From positions 1-14,517 of the forward strand of contig JBDRKQ010000011.1 in NCBI GenBank assembly GCA_043813895.1: a stretch of DNA of 14,517 bases, read 5' to 3'. Below are positions 1 through 6,538 of this stretch, in pieces; position 1 is the first letter of the stretch, and every line of letters begins with the position of its first letter. The notes under the pieces were generated by a model that worked only from the letters and a program-made list of their open reading frames with translations, did not search any database and was not told where the DNA came from. The position numbers and the translations under genes were made by a program. Source of the stretch: CAZTAR01 sp043813895. GTDB taxonomy: Bacteria; Planctomycetota; Phycisphaerae; UBA1845; UTPLA1.

Positions 1-3
1 CTC

Positions 4-165
4 TTCGCTGTGCCGAGAATCCTATCTCGGCACCGGCCTGAGCATTCGCTGTGCCGAGAATCCTATCTCGGCACCGGCCTGAGCATTCGCTGTGCCGAGA
101 ATCCTATCTCGGCACCGGCCTGAGCATTCGCTGTGCCGAGAATCCTATCTCGGCACCGGCCTGAG
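4..165. repeat. Four tandem 41-bp hairpin repeats
   Basis: Units begin at 4, 45, 86 and 127 and are essentially identical; the last loses only its final bases. Each unit carries a perfect 9-bp stem, GTGCCGAGA/TCTCGGCAC, around a 6-nt loop ATCCTA, followed by a 15-nt linker. There are no unique spacers, so this is a tandem palindromic (REP-like) array and not CRISPR. It lies downstream of the last gene of the pseudopilin operon, so the transcript would carry a row of hairpins at its 3' end. The array edge appears to be inside the window, because the three bases before position 4 do not continue the unit. Confidence 0.9.
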
Positions 166-230
166 GACCGAGAAGGGATTCTCGGTCCAGCGGCGATTCT
201 CGGTCCAGCGGCGATTCTCGGTCCAGCGGC
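166..230. repeat. Inverted, covarying hairpin plus three 18-bp half-units
   Basis: A 9-bp stem GGACCGAGA (165-173) / TCTCGGTCC (180-188) encloses the 6-nt loop AGGGAT. Read on the plus strand it matches the minus strand of the 41-bp unit, including the flanking CAGCG, but the stem bases have changed on both sides (GTGCC to GGACC, GGCAC to GGTCC). The right arm then repeats as three exact 18-bp units (177-194, 195-212, 213-230), so one left arm can pair with any of three right arms. The last unit ends four bases before the stop codon of the small coiled-coil gene. Confidence 0.88.
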
Positions 231-233
231 GAT

Positions 234-536
234 CTACCGCCTGCCGCGCCGGGCCCCACTGCCCTTCTCTTTCTCTTTGTCTCCATCGCGCATTGTCACG
301 GCGATACTCTTCTCTTGCAGGTGCTCGAGGATCTGCCGCAGCAACCCATTGGTTTCCTGCGTCTCCTTGAGCAGTTGATTCCGCTGCATGCCCGAGTCCG
401 GTACTTGAGCCTGGGCGGTCGGCAGCATACTCGGACCCTCCCGCCAAAGCCCCACGGCAATCACGCCGAGCAACGCGGCGATGACAACCAGGACCGATCG
501 TGTGAACCTGTCCATTCTCGTTTCACGTCGCATCAT
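234..536 (-). CDS. Small membrane-anchored coiled-coil protein, unknown function
   Basis: This is a 100-residue protein of no function I recognise. Residues 14-31 form one hydrophobic segment (VLVVIAALLGVIAVGLW) preceded by basic residues, which suggests an inner-membrane anchor or uncleaved signal. Residues 50-75 look like a short amphipathic coiled coil (NQLLKETQETNGLLRQILEHL), and the tail is very basic (GSGARRGRR). The start is set by GGGAG five bases before an ATG-ATG pair; an alternative internal Met (MDRF) has no good ribosome site. It follows the PilX-like gene by 12 bp and is probably the last cistron of the pseudopilin operon, so a role as accessory pilus factor is possible but is inferred from position only. 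Its stop abuts the 18-bp repeats. Confidence 0.72.
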   Translation of the reverse strand: MMRRETRMDRFTRSVLVVIAALLGVIAVGLWREGPSMLPTAQAQVPDSGMQRNQLLKETQETNGLLRQILEHLQEKSIAVTMRDGDKEKEKGSGARRGRR

Positions 537-548
537 GACACTCCCTTG

Positions 549-1709
549 TCACATCTCTTCCCACGTCAGCATGGTGGCGGGCAGTGGTTCGCTCGCATCC
601 TCGAAGTTCCAAAACGTCGCGCGCGCGGCATCCCACGTGAATGTATAGTCGCCGTCATTCTCCTCGAGGTACAGCCCCTCCCCAGCGATGACCGCGCCTG
701 TGACGCTCATCACGACATCTTCTTTGTTGTTGTCCCAAATCCACCCGCCGCACAAGACGCTGCCCACAATCTCGATCGAGGCGTCGTCTTTATCGGCGCG
801 GATGTCTTCCGTTACGACCAAGGCCGGATAGTCCGCCACGGCCGTCAGTTGGACGCGCTCCTCGAACTTCAGGTCTCCAGCGACGACGAGCGTGCCGACA
901 AGGCTCACGTCGTTCTTGAGCTTGAAGTCGCCGGGCTTCGCCAGGATGATACGGCCCGGATTCGTCGCCGACATATCCATGGCGTTCAGCGCGGTTACGT
1001 CGGCCACGTCCATGTCGCTCTTGTTGTAGACGTAGGCCGTATAGTCGGTCCCCCCGAGGTGGTAGGTTGCATAGACCGCGGGATCGGCACTCGGCGCGGG
1101 ATACGGGTCCACGTTCTGCGTCATGGGGGGTACCGGGCCGTAGCCCATCCACCACACCCAACCCACCGCGGACAGGGCGCCGTTGCACCAGCCTTCCTCC
1201 TGGATGTTTCCGTTTGAGTGGACGTCACCGTAGATTTCAGAGGGCCCCTGCAACCAGGCCGTATGGGTTCCCAGCCATGCAAAGGGAATCTCCCATTTTT
1301 TGGACGGCACCAGCACCTCGGCGCTGATTTGATGCTTGCCGCGGACGGTGCCGTCCGGGTTGTGTACCACGCCGAGCGCTTTGATCTCGTAAAGGTCATC
1401 GTCGCCGGCGTCCTGCGTGACCGACACGTTCACGTAGTCGGCGGTGGCATCAATGGCGATCCCGCTGGCGCCGGTCCAGTAGTCCCCCGCGGCCACGGTC
1501 GTGGGTGGATACATCACAAAGTGCGTGCCGATGTCGATGCCGGATTCGGCAAGATACTGCGCGCGGGTGGACGCCTGCCGGTTCGCCGCGGCGGGCATGA
1601 CCGTGCTGTGCGCATCTAGAAACGCCCAGCCCAGGGTCGTGACGACGGCCGTCAACGCGAGCACGACGATCAAGATGTAGCCGCGGTGCGTTGTCTTCTG
1701 CCGAGACAT
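549..1709 (-). CDS. PilX/GspK-like pilus assembly protein with beta-repeat C-terminus
   Basis: This 386-residue protein begins with a short basic leader ending in THRG, then a hydrophobic helix YILIVVLALTAVVTTLGWAF. That is a class III (prepilin) signal with probable cleavage after Gly10. The glutamate at position +5 is missing, as is usual for GspK/PilX proteins that cap the pseudopilus tip. The N-terminal stalk contains the typical AQYLAESGID segment. Residues 150-386 are not usual PilX: they are glycine-, valine- and aspartate-rich with short repeating strands (VSLVGTLVVAGDLKFEERV), resembling bactofilin-like or beta-helix folds. I chose the ATG at 1709 because AGGAG lies eight bases upstream and it leaves 35 bp after the previous gene; a start at 1769 would overlap that gene. 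The PilX/GspK assignment rests on N-terminal features and gene order. Confidence 0.82.
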   Translation of the reverse strand: MSRQKTTHRGYILIVVLALTAVVTTLGWAFLDAHSTVMPAAANRQASTRAQYLAESGIDIGTHFVMYPPTTVAAGDYWTGASGIAIDATADYVNVSVTQDAGDDDLYEIKALGVVHNPDGTVRGKHQISAEVLVPSKKWEIPFAWLGTHTAWLQGPSEIYGDVHSNGNIQEEGWCNGALSAVGWVWWMGYGPVPPMTQNVDPYPAPSADPAVYATYHLGGTDYTAYVYNKSDMDVADVTALNAMDMSATNPGRIILAKPGDFKLKNDVSLVGTLVVAGDLKFEERVQLTAVADYPALVVTEDIRADKDDASIEIVGSVLCGGWIWDNNKEDVVMSVTGAVIAGEGLYLEENDGDYTFTWDAARATFWNFEDASEPLPATMLTWEEM

Positions 1710-1744
1710 CCAGAGGCTCTCCTCACTCAATCGTCGTCGCCATC

Positions 1745-2446
1745 TTACAAGTCTGAGAATCCGTCCCATCTCGAGTAGTGCTTTCGCCGCACGCGATCGG
1801 ACGCGTCCGCCGGATCGATCCTGGCTTCCTCCAGGAAGAGGTAGTCCGCTGGCGCCTTCGGGCTGGCCGTCGACCGAAAGTCCACTTCTTCTTCACCATT
1901 GAGAATCGTCAGATGAACGTCCACCACGCGCGTTTCGGTGTCGGCCGGGTAGCCAATGAAATCCAGCGACTCGATGCCCGTGGCCCAGACGACATTCTCC
2001 GCCCCCGCATTGTCCAGCAATGTTCTGACGGTGGTTGCATTGGTGAATTGGGCTTCCGTGATGACGGTCGTGTCGGAGGACGACTCCAGATGGCGGTACA
2101 CGAGTTTCTTCGTGGCATTGTCGTAGCTTATGATCGCGATCTCATTCAGGTTGAGTTCATCATCCTCATTCACGTCCGCAGCCCACAACACCACCCTTCT
2201 CGGCATAACCGTGCCGACCGCCCGGGCAGACCGGATCTTCCGCGTAGCGCGGGACAAGGCGTAGTGGCCGAGGTTCTTGGTGTCGCAGATGTTCCGATTC
2301 GTCTGCGACGCATTGGAGATAGCGAAGACCAGGGCGGTTCCCGCCATGGCCACCATGGCCGTGATCGATGCGGCCAACAACATCTCAATGAGCGTGAAGG
2401 CGCGGCGCCGCGGACGATTCGTGAATCGCGTTTCCGTGTTTCCCAT
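1745..2446 (-). CDS. PilW/GspJ-like minor pseudopilin
   Basis: This 233-residue protein has a clear class III signal: a basic leader RPRRRA, cleavage before FTLIEMLLAASITAMVAMAG, and the conserved glutamate at +5 of the mature form. The helix is followed by a polar, acidic C-terminal domain (residues 60-233) with a DVNEDDELNLNE stretch that could bind calcium, as seen in some pseudopilins (inference). Size and gene order (after a PilV/GspI-like gene, before a PilX/GspK-like gene) fit the minor pseudopilin J/W position. It starts 5 bp after the previous stop, with GAGG just before the ATG, so the two are almost certainly co-transcribed and translationally coupled. It would be processed by a prepilin peptidase at the inner membrane and assembled near the tip. 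Confidence 0.88.
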   Translation of the reverse strand: MGNTETRFTNRPRRRAFTLIEMLLAASITAMVAMAGTALVFAISNASQTNRNICDTKNLGHYALSRATRKIRSARAVGTVMPRRVVLWAADVNEDDELNLNEIAIISYDNATKKLVYRHLESSSDTTVITEAQFTNATTVRTLLDNAGAENVVWATGIESLDFIGYPADTETRVVDVHLTILNGEEEVDFRSTASPKAPADYLFLEEARIDPADASDRVRRKHYSRWDGFSDL

Positions 2447-2451
2447 GGGCC

Positions 2452-2982
2452 TCAGTCCTCCCTGCCCGCAAGGCGGTCCAGCGTCACCATCAGTGCGTTG
2501 CCGTCGTAGACCCTGACCTGGATGTGGACGAAGGAATCCACGTCGTCCCCCGCCTGGCCCAATCCGGGCAGCGTCACATACGCGACCGTCACCTCGCGCC
2601 GGTAGCCGGAGAGCGTGGCATCGGTTATTGCCGTGTTATTGAAGTTGCGGAGCTGACCGGCGGCTTCAGCAAATGCATGGAAATCGTCGATGTTCGTGAA
2701 CATCTTGCGCGTAGCCTCGCCCAGCTCGGGGCCGGGATTCGCGACGCGATCGCCCGGCTCGAAAAACGGCCGGGCCAGGACTTCCTCCATCATCGCCTGC
2801 CCGAGTTCGACCGCCTGCTCCAGCCGGGCCGCTTCGTTCGCCTGCTGGATGCCCGCCGCAAACGGGAGCGCAGCACTAGCCGAAACGATCGCGAGAATCG
2901 TGGCGGAAAGCAGCGCCTCCGCCAATGTGAACCCCCGACGTTGCGGCCGATACACAGAGCGATGTTTGTTTGCGAACCTCAT
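2452..2982 (-). CDS. PilV/GspI-like minor pseudopilin
   Basis: This 176-residue protein has the prepilin signature RRG|FTLAEALLSATILAIVSA, with glutamate at +5 and a 17-residue basic leader. The rest is a compact soluble domain. Gene order I-J-K/X and size support a GspI/PilV role at the pilus tip, while sequence alone does not separate type II secretion from type IV pilus forms. The ATG is preceded by GGAGA at eight bases. A 6-bp palindromic hairpin (2997-3014) lies directly upstream of that site and could affect translation. A 298-bp gap separates it from the major pilin gene, unlike the tight spacing of the genes downstream. Confidence 0.87.
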   Translation of the reverse strand: MRFANKHRSVYRPQRRGFTLAEALLSATILAIVSASAALPFAAGIQQANEAARLEQAVELGQAMMEEVLARPFFEPGDRVANPGPELGEATRKMFTNIDDFHAFAEAAGQLRNFNNTAITDATLSGYRREVTVAYVTLPGLGQAGDDVDSFVHIQVRVYDGNALMVTLDRLAGRED

Positions 2983-2996
2983 GGGTTCAATCTCCG

Positions 2997-3014
2997 GGCG
3001 CCTCAGGTGGCGCC
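2997..3014. promoter_or_regulatory. GGCGCC palindrome before the PilV-like ribosome site
   Basis: GGCGCC repeats in inverted orientation around TCAGGT, immediately upstream of the GGAGA of the PilV-like gene. It could act as an operator or a 5' leader hairpin. Only the symmetry and position support this. Confidence 0.3.
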
Positions 3015-3113
3015 GAAGAAACTATACGATTCACGGCGCGGGCGTGCCGACGATTTTCCGCTCCGACGCCCGATACGTAACACGGCGTGCGCCCAAGAGC
3101 CCCTGGCCTTCTG

Positions 3114-3132
3114 CCGGCTCGTGTCGAGCCGG
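3114..3132. terminator. Perfect 8-bp stem hairpin, possible attenuator
   Basis: CCGGCTCG and CGAGCCGG form a perfect 8-bp stem with a TGT loop. It lies between the major pilin gene and the minor pilin genes. There is no run of T residues on either side, so it is not a standard intrinsic terminator; it may be a partial terminator, a processing site or a member of a palindromic repeat family. Confidence 0.35.
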
Positions 3133-3280
3133 TGTCCTCGGCCCAAGGCAGGGTATTCCTCCGAACACGCCAACGCTTCCCATAACGGAAACGACCGGCA
3201 TGCGCCGGAATTCTCCCGCGCATACCGGTTGCTCTGGCTCCAGGCACGATCGTCCGTCTCGGGCTCCGTGCGTTCTCGGG

Positions 3281-3706
3281 CTACATCGAAGCGTGCGTAA
3301 CACCGTTGGTCGTGCCGCCGTCGTTGGCCTTGAACGCGCCAGTGGCTGCCGTGTAGTGCCACGCCTTGTCGGAGGCCGCGGCATCGGTCGAGACGTCGTT
3401 CGTGTTGCTGAACGGGTTGTTCGGAATCCGCTGGAGATACGGTCCGAAGTCGGCGCCGGCTGTGCCATCGGCCTTCGTTCCGGCGGTCATCTGCGCCGTG
3501 AAGGTAAGAAGGGCCGGATAATTACCGTTGTGTTGGAGCTTGTACAGCTCGAGCTGGCCGCGGATTGTTGCCAGGTTCGTGCCGAGTGAACTTATCCTCG
3601 CATCTGTGCTGGCGTCTGAGAACTGCGGTACCACAACGGCCGCGAGAATCCCCAGGATCACCACGACGATCAACAACTCGACCAACGTGAATGCACTACG
3701 TTTCAT
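3281..3706 (-). CDS. GspG-like major pseudopilin / type IV pilin
   Basis: This 141-residue protein has a very short leader MKRSA followed by FTLVELLIVVVILGILAAVV, the textbook type IV pilin/GspG N-terminus with glutamate at +5. Cleavage would fall after Ala5; alanine instead of glycine at -1 is tolerated in this family. Then follow VPQFSDAS and a helix TNLATIRGQLELYKLQHNGN, as in GspG, whose polymer forms the pseudopilus shaft. The C-terminal domain (PYLQRIPNNPF...KAWHYTAATGAFKAN) matches the GspG pattern of a proline-rich loop and closing beta strands. The ribosome site GGAGG sits eight bases from the ATG, the strongest in the operon. It is the first gene and probably the most expressed. Whether it serves secretion or a pilus cannot be told without the assembly genes. 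Confidence 0.93.
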   Translation of the reverse strand: MKRSAFTLVELLIVVVILGILAAVVVPQFSDASTDARISSLGTNLATIRGQLELYKLQHNGNYPALLTFTAQMTAGTKADGTAGADFGPYLQRIPNNPFSNTNDVSTDAAASDKAWHYTAATGAFKANDGGTTNGVTHASM

Positions 3707-4085
3707 TGGTACAGCCTCCGTTTTCGCAGCCGCCCCACTGTGGTGACGGCTGCATGTCTCTTGATTCGAAACCCGAGTGATTTGGAGCTGCAGAGCCCCC
3801 CCGAATGCCGTTACGGAACCGCCTTCGGGGCACCACGCCGCGAAGGCTTGTGCTACGCCTATCGGGTCGCCCTTTCACGTCCTTGAGGAAAAGCCCCCCG
3901 CCTCCGCCGTTCACGTCGCGGTGTTCCGAACGTGCGATAAGAAGCTGAATCCCGCCCCCCGCAGAGAACAGCGCGCATTGCTCCGCGGCGACTCATGCCG
4001 ATCCGAGCCTTGCGCGCTGTGGAGCAGCGGCGTCTCGCCGGTCCATGGGTCCGAAGACCTACGGTCTGTTCGCGAAGACCCCGCG
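3707..4085 (-). promoter_or_regulatory. Structured leader/promoter region of the pseudopilin operon
   Basis: These 379 bp lie between the pilin start and the cytosine deaminase stop and hold no convincing gene. Read towards the pilin there are three structures: a repeat-related hairpin (4028-4040); an element of 7-bp arms CCCCGAA/TTCGGGG (3799-3805, 3824-3830) around a GC-rich 18-nt loop that contains a further small CCG-TTA-CGG hairpin; and GCAGCCG/CGGCTGC (3726-3732, 3747-3753), which ends ten bases before the pilin ribosome site. The operon promoter must be here if the operon is independent, but I see no clear -35/-10 or -24/-12 pair. I compared the stretch with the c-di-GMP (GEMM) riboswitch consensus and found no good match. 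Confidence 0.4.
4019..4042. repeat. REP-like palindrome related to the one inside the GT4 gene
   Basis: The 15 bases CGGCGTCTCGCCGGT at 4028-4042 are identical to 7929-7943, and the preceding CTGTGG is also shared. The core forms the stem CGGCG-TCT-CGCCG. It lies just downstream of the cytosine deaminase stop. A second small hairpin, AGACC-TAC-GGTCT, follows at about 4056-4068. Confidence 0.6.
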
Positions 4086-4544
4086 CTAGCGCTTGGGGCT
4101 CGGATCAGGCTCGCCGATATCTTCATTCCACAGCTCGGGATGATTCGCAATGAAGTCCCGCATCAACTGCGCGCACGTCGCGTCGTCCATAATGACCAAC
4201 TCGACGCCGCGTTCTCGCAGGTACGCTTCCGGCCCCTGGAACGTGCGGTTTTCGCCGACGACGATCCGGGGAATCTTGTACAACAACGACGCCCCGCTGC
4301 ACATATCGCACGGCGACAAGGTCGAATACAGCGTCGCTCGTTGATAGTCGCGTGCGAGCAATCGTCCCGCGTTCTCGAAGCAATCCATCTCCGCGTGGAG
4401 AATCGCGCTGCCTTTTTGTACCCGGCGGTTGTGCCCGCGACCTACGATCTCGCCGTCAATCACCAGAACCGAACCGATCGGAATGCCACCCTCTTTCGAG
4501 CCGATTCGGGCCTCCTCGATTGCGCCTTCAAGATATCTGTCCAT
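4086..4544 (-). CDS. Cytosine deaminase, yeast FCY1 type
   Basis: This 152-residue protein would hydrolyse cytosine to uracil and ammonia for pyrimidine salvage, using one zinc ion in the cytoplasm. The zinc site is complete: His50 and catalytic Glu52 (HAEMDCFENAGR), and Cys79 and Cys82 (LSPCDMCSGA). The best match I know is yeast Fcy1, which shares the order HxE-xxENxGR, TLYxTLSPCDMCxGA, Y.IPR.VVGEN..F, and the C-terminal FI...P..W.EDIGE that closes the active site. Length is also close (yeast 158). This differs from the amidohydrolase CodA of E. coli. A related guanine or nucleoside deaminase is less likely, because the EDIGE tail and VVGEN are FCY1-like. GGGGAGA lies about eight bases before the ATG. 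It is divergent from the membrane-protein gene and probably monocistronic. Confidence 0.9.
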   Translation of the reverse strand: MDRYLEGAIEEARIGSKEGGIPIGSVLVIDGEIVGRGHNRRVQKGSAILHAEMDCFENAGRLLARDYQRATLYSTLSPCDMCSGASLLYKIPRIVVGENRTFQGPEAYLRERGVELVIMDDATCAQLMRDFIANHPELWNEDIGEPDPSPKR

Positions 4545-4696
4545 CTCGTTGTCTCCCCGTTTCCGAGTTGCCGGCCAAGAAACGCCACCGCCCTAGCCGC
4601 ATTGCTTCTCGGACTACGACCCGATCATTTGTACACGCTGAGTCTCGGCACGCCGAATATGCTAGCCACGCTCCAACCCGGTCGATAGTAGCTACG

Positions 4697-6538
4697 ATGA
4701 ACAGTGGCTCATCAACTCGAACCGGCAGGCGCGCCGTCCCTCTTGGCAATGGGGGGCGAATCTCACGAGCCCGCCACACTCGTGCCTGGATCGTTTCCTT
4801 TCTCGTCATCTGGCTGGCCTTGCTCTGGGTCGGCCGGGAGAAGATGCTGCGAGACCCCGGCACATTCTGGCATACGGTCGTCGGACAGAGGATCATCCAG
4901 AGCGGACAGCTCATCCATACCGACCCCTTCTCCTTCAGCCAGGAAGACCAACCCTGGATCGCCCAACAGTGGCTTGGCGAATGCGTGATGGCGGCGGTTC
5001 ATGCAGTCGCGGGGCTCGACGGCCTCCTCCTCCTTTCCGCGACGCTGTTGGCGGTCCTCTTCGCCGGCCTCGCGCGGCGATTGGTCGGAAGCGGCCTGCC
5101 GTGGCCCGCTGCCGCGGTCCTGCTCCTCCTCACCATTGCCGCGGCGAGCCACCATTTCCTCGTGAGGCCGCACCTCGCAACGATTGTCCTGATGGCGGCG
5201 TGCTTCGGAATTCTCTGCGACGTGGAAAACGGGCGTCGCTCACCACGATCGCTCCTCCTGCTGCCGCCCGTTTTCGTTCTTTGGACGAACATCCACGGCG
5301 GGGCGCTGGGCGGCATCGCCACGACACTCATCGTCCTGCTCGCCTGGCTGGTAGCGCCGTCGCTTCCGCAGCGTCTCGGACTGGATCGAGCGCGGCGAGC
5401 CAGGCCATTCTTGATCGGCGCCGCTGCCTCATTGTCGATCGCGGCCGTCCTCGTGAATCCCTACGGGCCGGCCCTGCCCCGCGTCTGGTTGGGGCTGATG
5501 CACTCTGAGGTTCTCCCAAGAATCATTATCGAGCACGCCCCGCTCGACGTCCTCTCCATCGAGGGTGCCATGACATTGGCACTCGCCGCCGTCTATCTCG
5601 CAGTTCTGACTCGGACCTGGCGGAACCTCCGCCGCGCTGGCCGCAGCTCCGAAGCGACGTGCCACATCCACGAGGTCTGCACACGCGACACTGCCTACCG
5701 TCCGTCCGGCCTTCGCCTCACGTGGCTCATGCCGCTCGTCTGGCTCCTGCTCGCCGTCAGCCGGGTGCGTCATGGGCCATTGTTTGCCGTCGTCGCCGTC
5801 ATCGCCATCGCCGAGATGTTGCCCTACGCCGCACGGGGCGCATCCGCCGGTTCTCGACGACCACTCACTTCCCGGTCATTGGCAGGCCGATTCGCGTGGA
5901 CCCTCCCCGCCGGCGCGGTTGCTTTGGCGCTGCTCCTCCAAACCGGCCGCATTCCATGTCCGCTGATCGGCGCGGATTGGGCGCGTCTCGATCCCGGCTA
6001 CTGGCCCGTGCGGGCCGTCGAGGCACTGCGTGAACATCTTGCCGAGCCCGAGATGGCGGCAGGCCCGGTCGGCATAACGCATGGTCCGCCCCCCCGGCCT
6101 GATTCGCGGCCGCGCGTCTTTAATGACATGCGTTTCGGCGGCTACCTGATCTACCACTTGCCCGAAGCCCGCATCTACATCGACGACCGGTGCGAACTCT
6201 ACCGCGACCAGGGCCTCTTGCGCTACGCGGAGATCCTGCGCGATCCGGTACTCATCGAGGGGCTCGCCGCCTATCAGGACGTGGACATCGCTCTCGTGCA
6301 TAGCGGCACCAAGCTGGACCGCTACCTTGCCGGCAGCCCGCGCTGGACCCCCCTTTCCACCGACGCGACCGCTTCGCTCTACCAGAAAGTCGCGAGACGG
6401 AATGGCGTCCACATGGCGATCAACCTGCCAAGCCCGAAAGGTGGTCCGGCAATCGCCGCTGACAGGCTTGCTGAAGATCAAAGGCGGCCTTCGTGTGATC
6501 CGGAGCGGCGGCCAGGCAACGCTCCAACAGACCGATAG
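4697..6538 (+). CDS. Polytopic membrane protein, possible GT-C-like, unrecognised family
   Basis: This 613-residue protein has about nine to ten hydrophobic segments (for example 31-45, 108-126, 137-151, 160-173, 185-198, 206-220, 238-254, 290-305, 340-375, 400-415), then a soluble C-terminal domain (430-570). After the first helix comes DPGTFWHTVVGQRI...HTDPFSF, with an acidic residue in the first outer loop as in GT-C glycosyltransferases. LVRPH, TNIHGG, VNPYGP and SRVRHGPLF are further likely conserved loops, and FNDMRFGGYLIYHLPEARIYIDDRCE marks the C-terminal domain. I do not recognise a characterised family; a lipid-linked-sugar glycosyltransferase is an inference from topology. The ATG at 4697 leaves a basic 30-residue N-terminus; no clear ribosome site is seen, and upstream in-frame sequence looks non-coding. 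The last ~43 residues overlap the opposite-strand GT4 gene and look non-conserved. Confidence 0.8.
   Translation: MNSGSSTRTGRRAVPLGNGGRISRARHTRAWIVSFLVIWLALLWVGREKMLRDPGTFWHTVVGQRIIQSGQLIHTDPFSFSQEDQPWIAQQWLGECVMAAVHAVAGLDGLLLLSATLLAVLFAGLARRLVGSGLPWPAAAVLLLLTIAAASHHFLVRPHLATIVLMAACFGILCDVENGRRSPRSLLLLPPVFVLWTNIHGGALGGIATTLIVLLAWLVAPSLPQRLGLDRARRARPFLIGAAASLSIAAVLVNPYGPALPRVWLGLMHSEVLPRIIIEHAPLDVLSIEGAMTLALAAVYLAVLTRTWRNLRRAGRSSEATCHIHEVCTRDTAYRPSGLRLTWLMPLVWLLLAVSRVRHGPLFAVVAVIAIAEMLPYAARGASAGSRRPLTSRSLAGRFAWTLPAGAVALALLLQTGRIPCPLIGADWARLDPGYWPVRAVEALREHLAEPEMAAGPVGITHGPPPRPDSRPRVFNDMRFGGYLIYHLPEARIYIDDRCELYRDQGLLRYAEILRDPVLIEGLAAYQDVDIALVHSGTKLDRYLAGSPRWTPLSTDATASLYQKVARRNGVHMAINLPSPKGGPAIAADRLAEDQRRPSCDPERRPGNAPTDR

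Larger units (their letters stand above)
2983..3280 (-). other. Intergenic gap inside the pseudopilin operon, with hairpins
   Basis: No convincing coding region is seen. Read on the minus strand from the pilin stop, three palindromes occur: CCGGC-ATGC-GCCGG (3195-3208), followed by a mildly T-rich stretch; CCGGCTCG-TGT-CGAGCCGG (3114-3132), an 8-bp stem; and GGCGCC-TCAGGT-GGCGCC (2997-3014), just before the ribosome site of the PilV-like gene. A TATAGT that could serve as a -10 box lies at 3026-3021 without a good -35. The first two could attenuate transcription after the major pilin gene, keeping minor pilins scarcer (inference). Confidence 0.5.

Noticed and set aside
4..230. CRISPR array
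   Set aside because: Units are directly adjacent with no unique spacers, contain long palindromes, and no cas gene is present.
315..1217. 300-residue plus-strand reading frame
   Set aside because: It is antisense to two well-supported pseudopilin-operon genes, has no recognisable domain, and its composition fits a shadow of the opposite strand.
2987..3362. Small minus-strand frames in the pilin-operon gap
   Set aside because: They overlap the pilin gene or the hairpins, have no good ribosome site and no recognisable sequence.
3707..3900. c-di-GMP (GEMM-I) riboswitch before the pilin
   Set aside because: Segments such as GGGCGACCC and GCACAAGCC loosely recall it, but the conserved GGGCAAACC and GACGCAAAGCC blocks and a proper P1b stem are missing.
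4352..4696. N-terminal extension of the membrane protein
   Set aside because: It overlaps the deaminase gene antisense and reads as low-complexity basic sequence; the natural start is the ATG at 4697 before the first helix.
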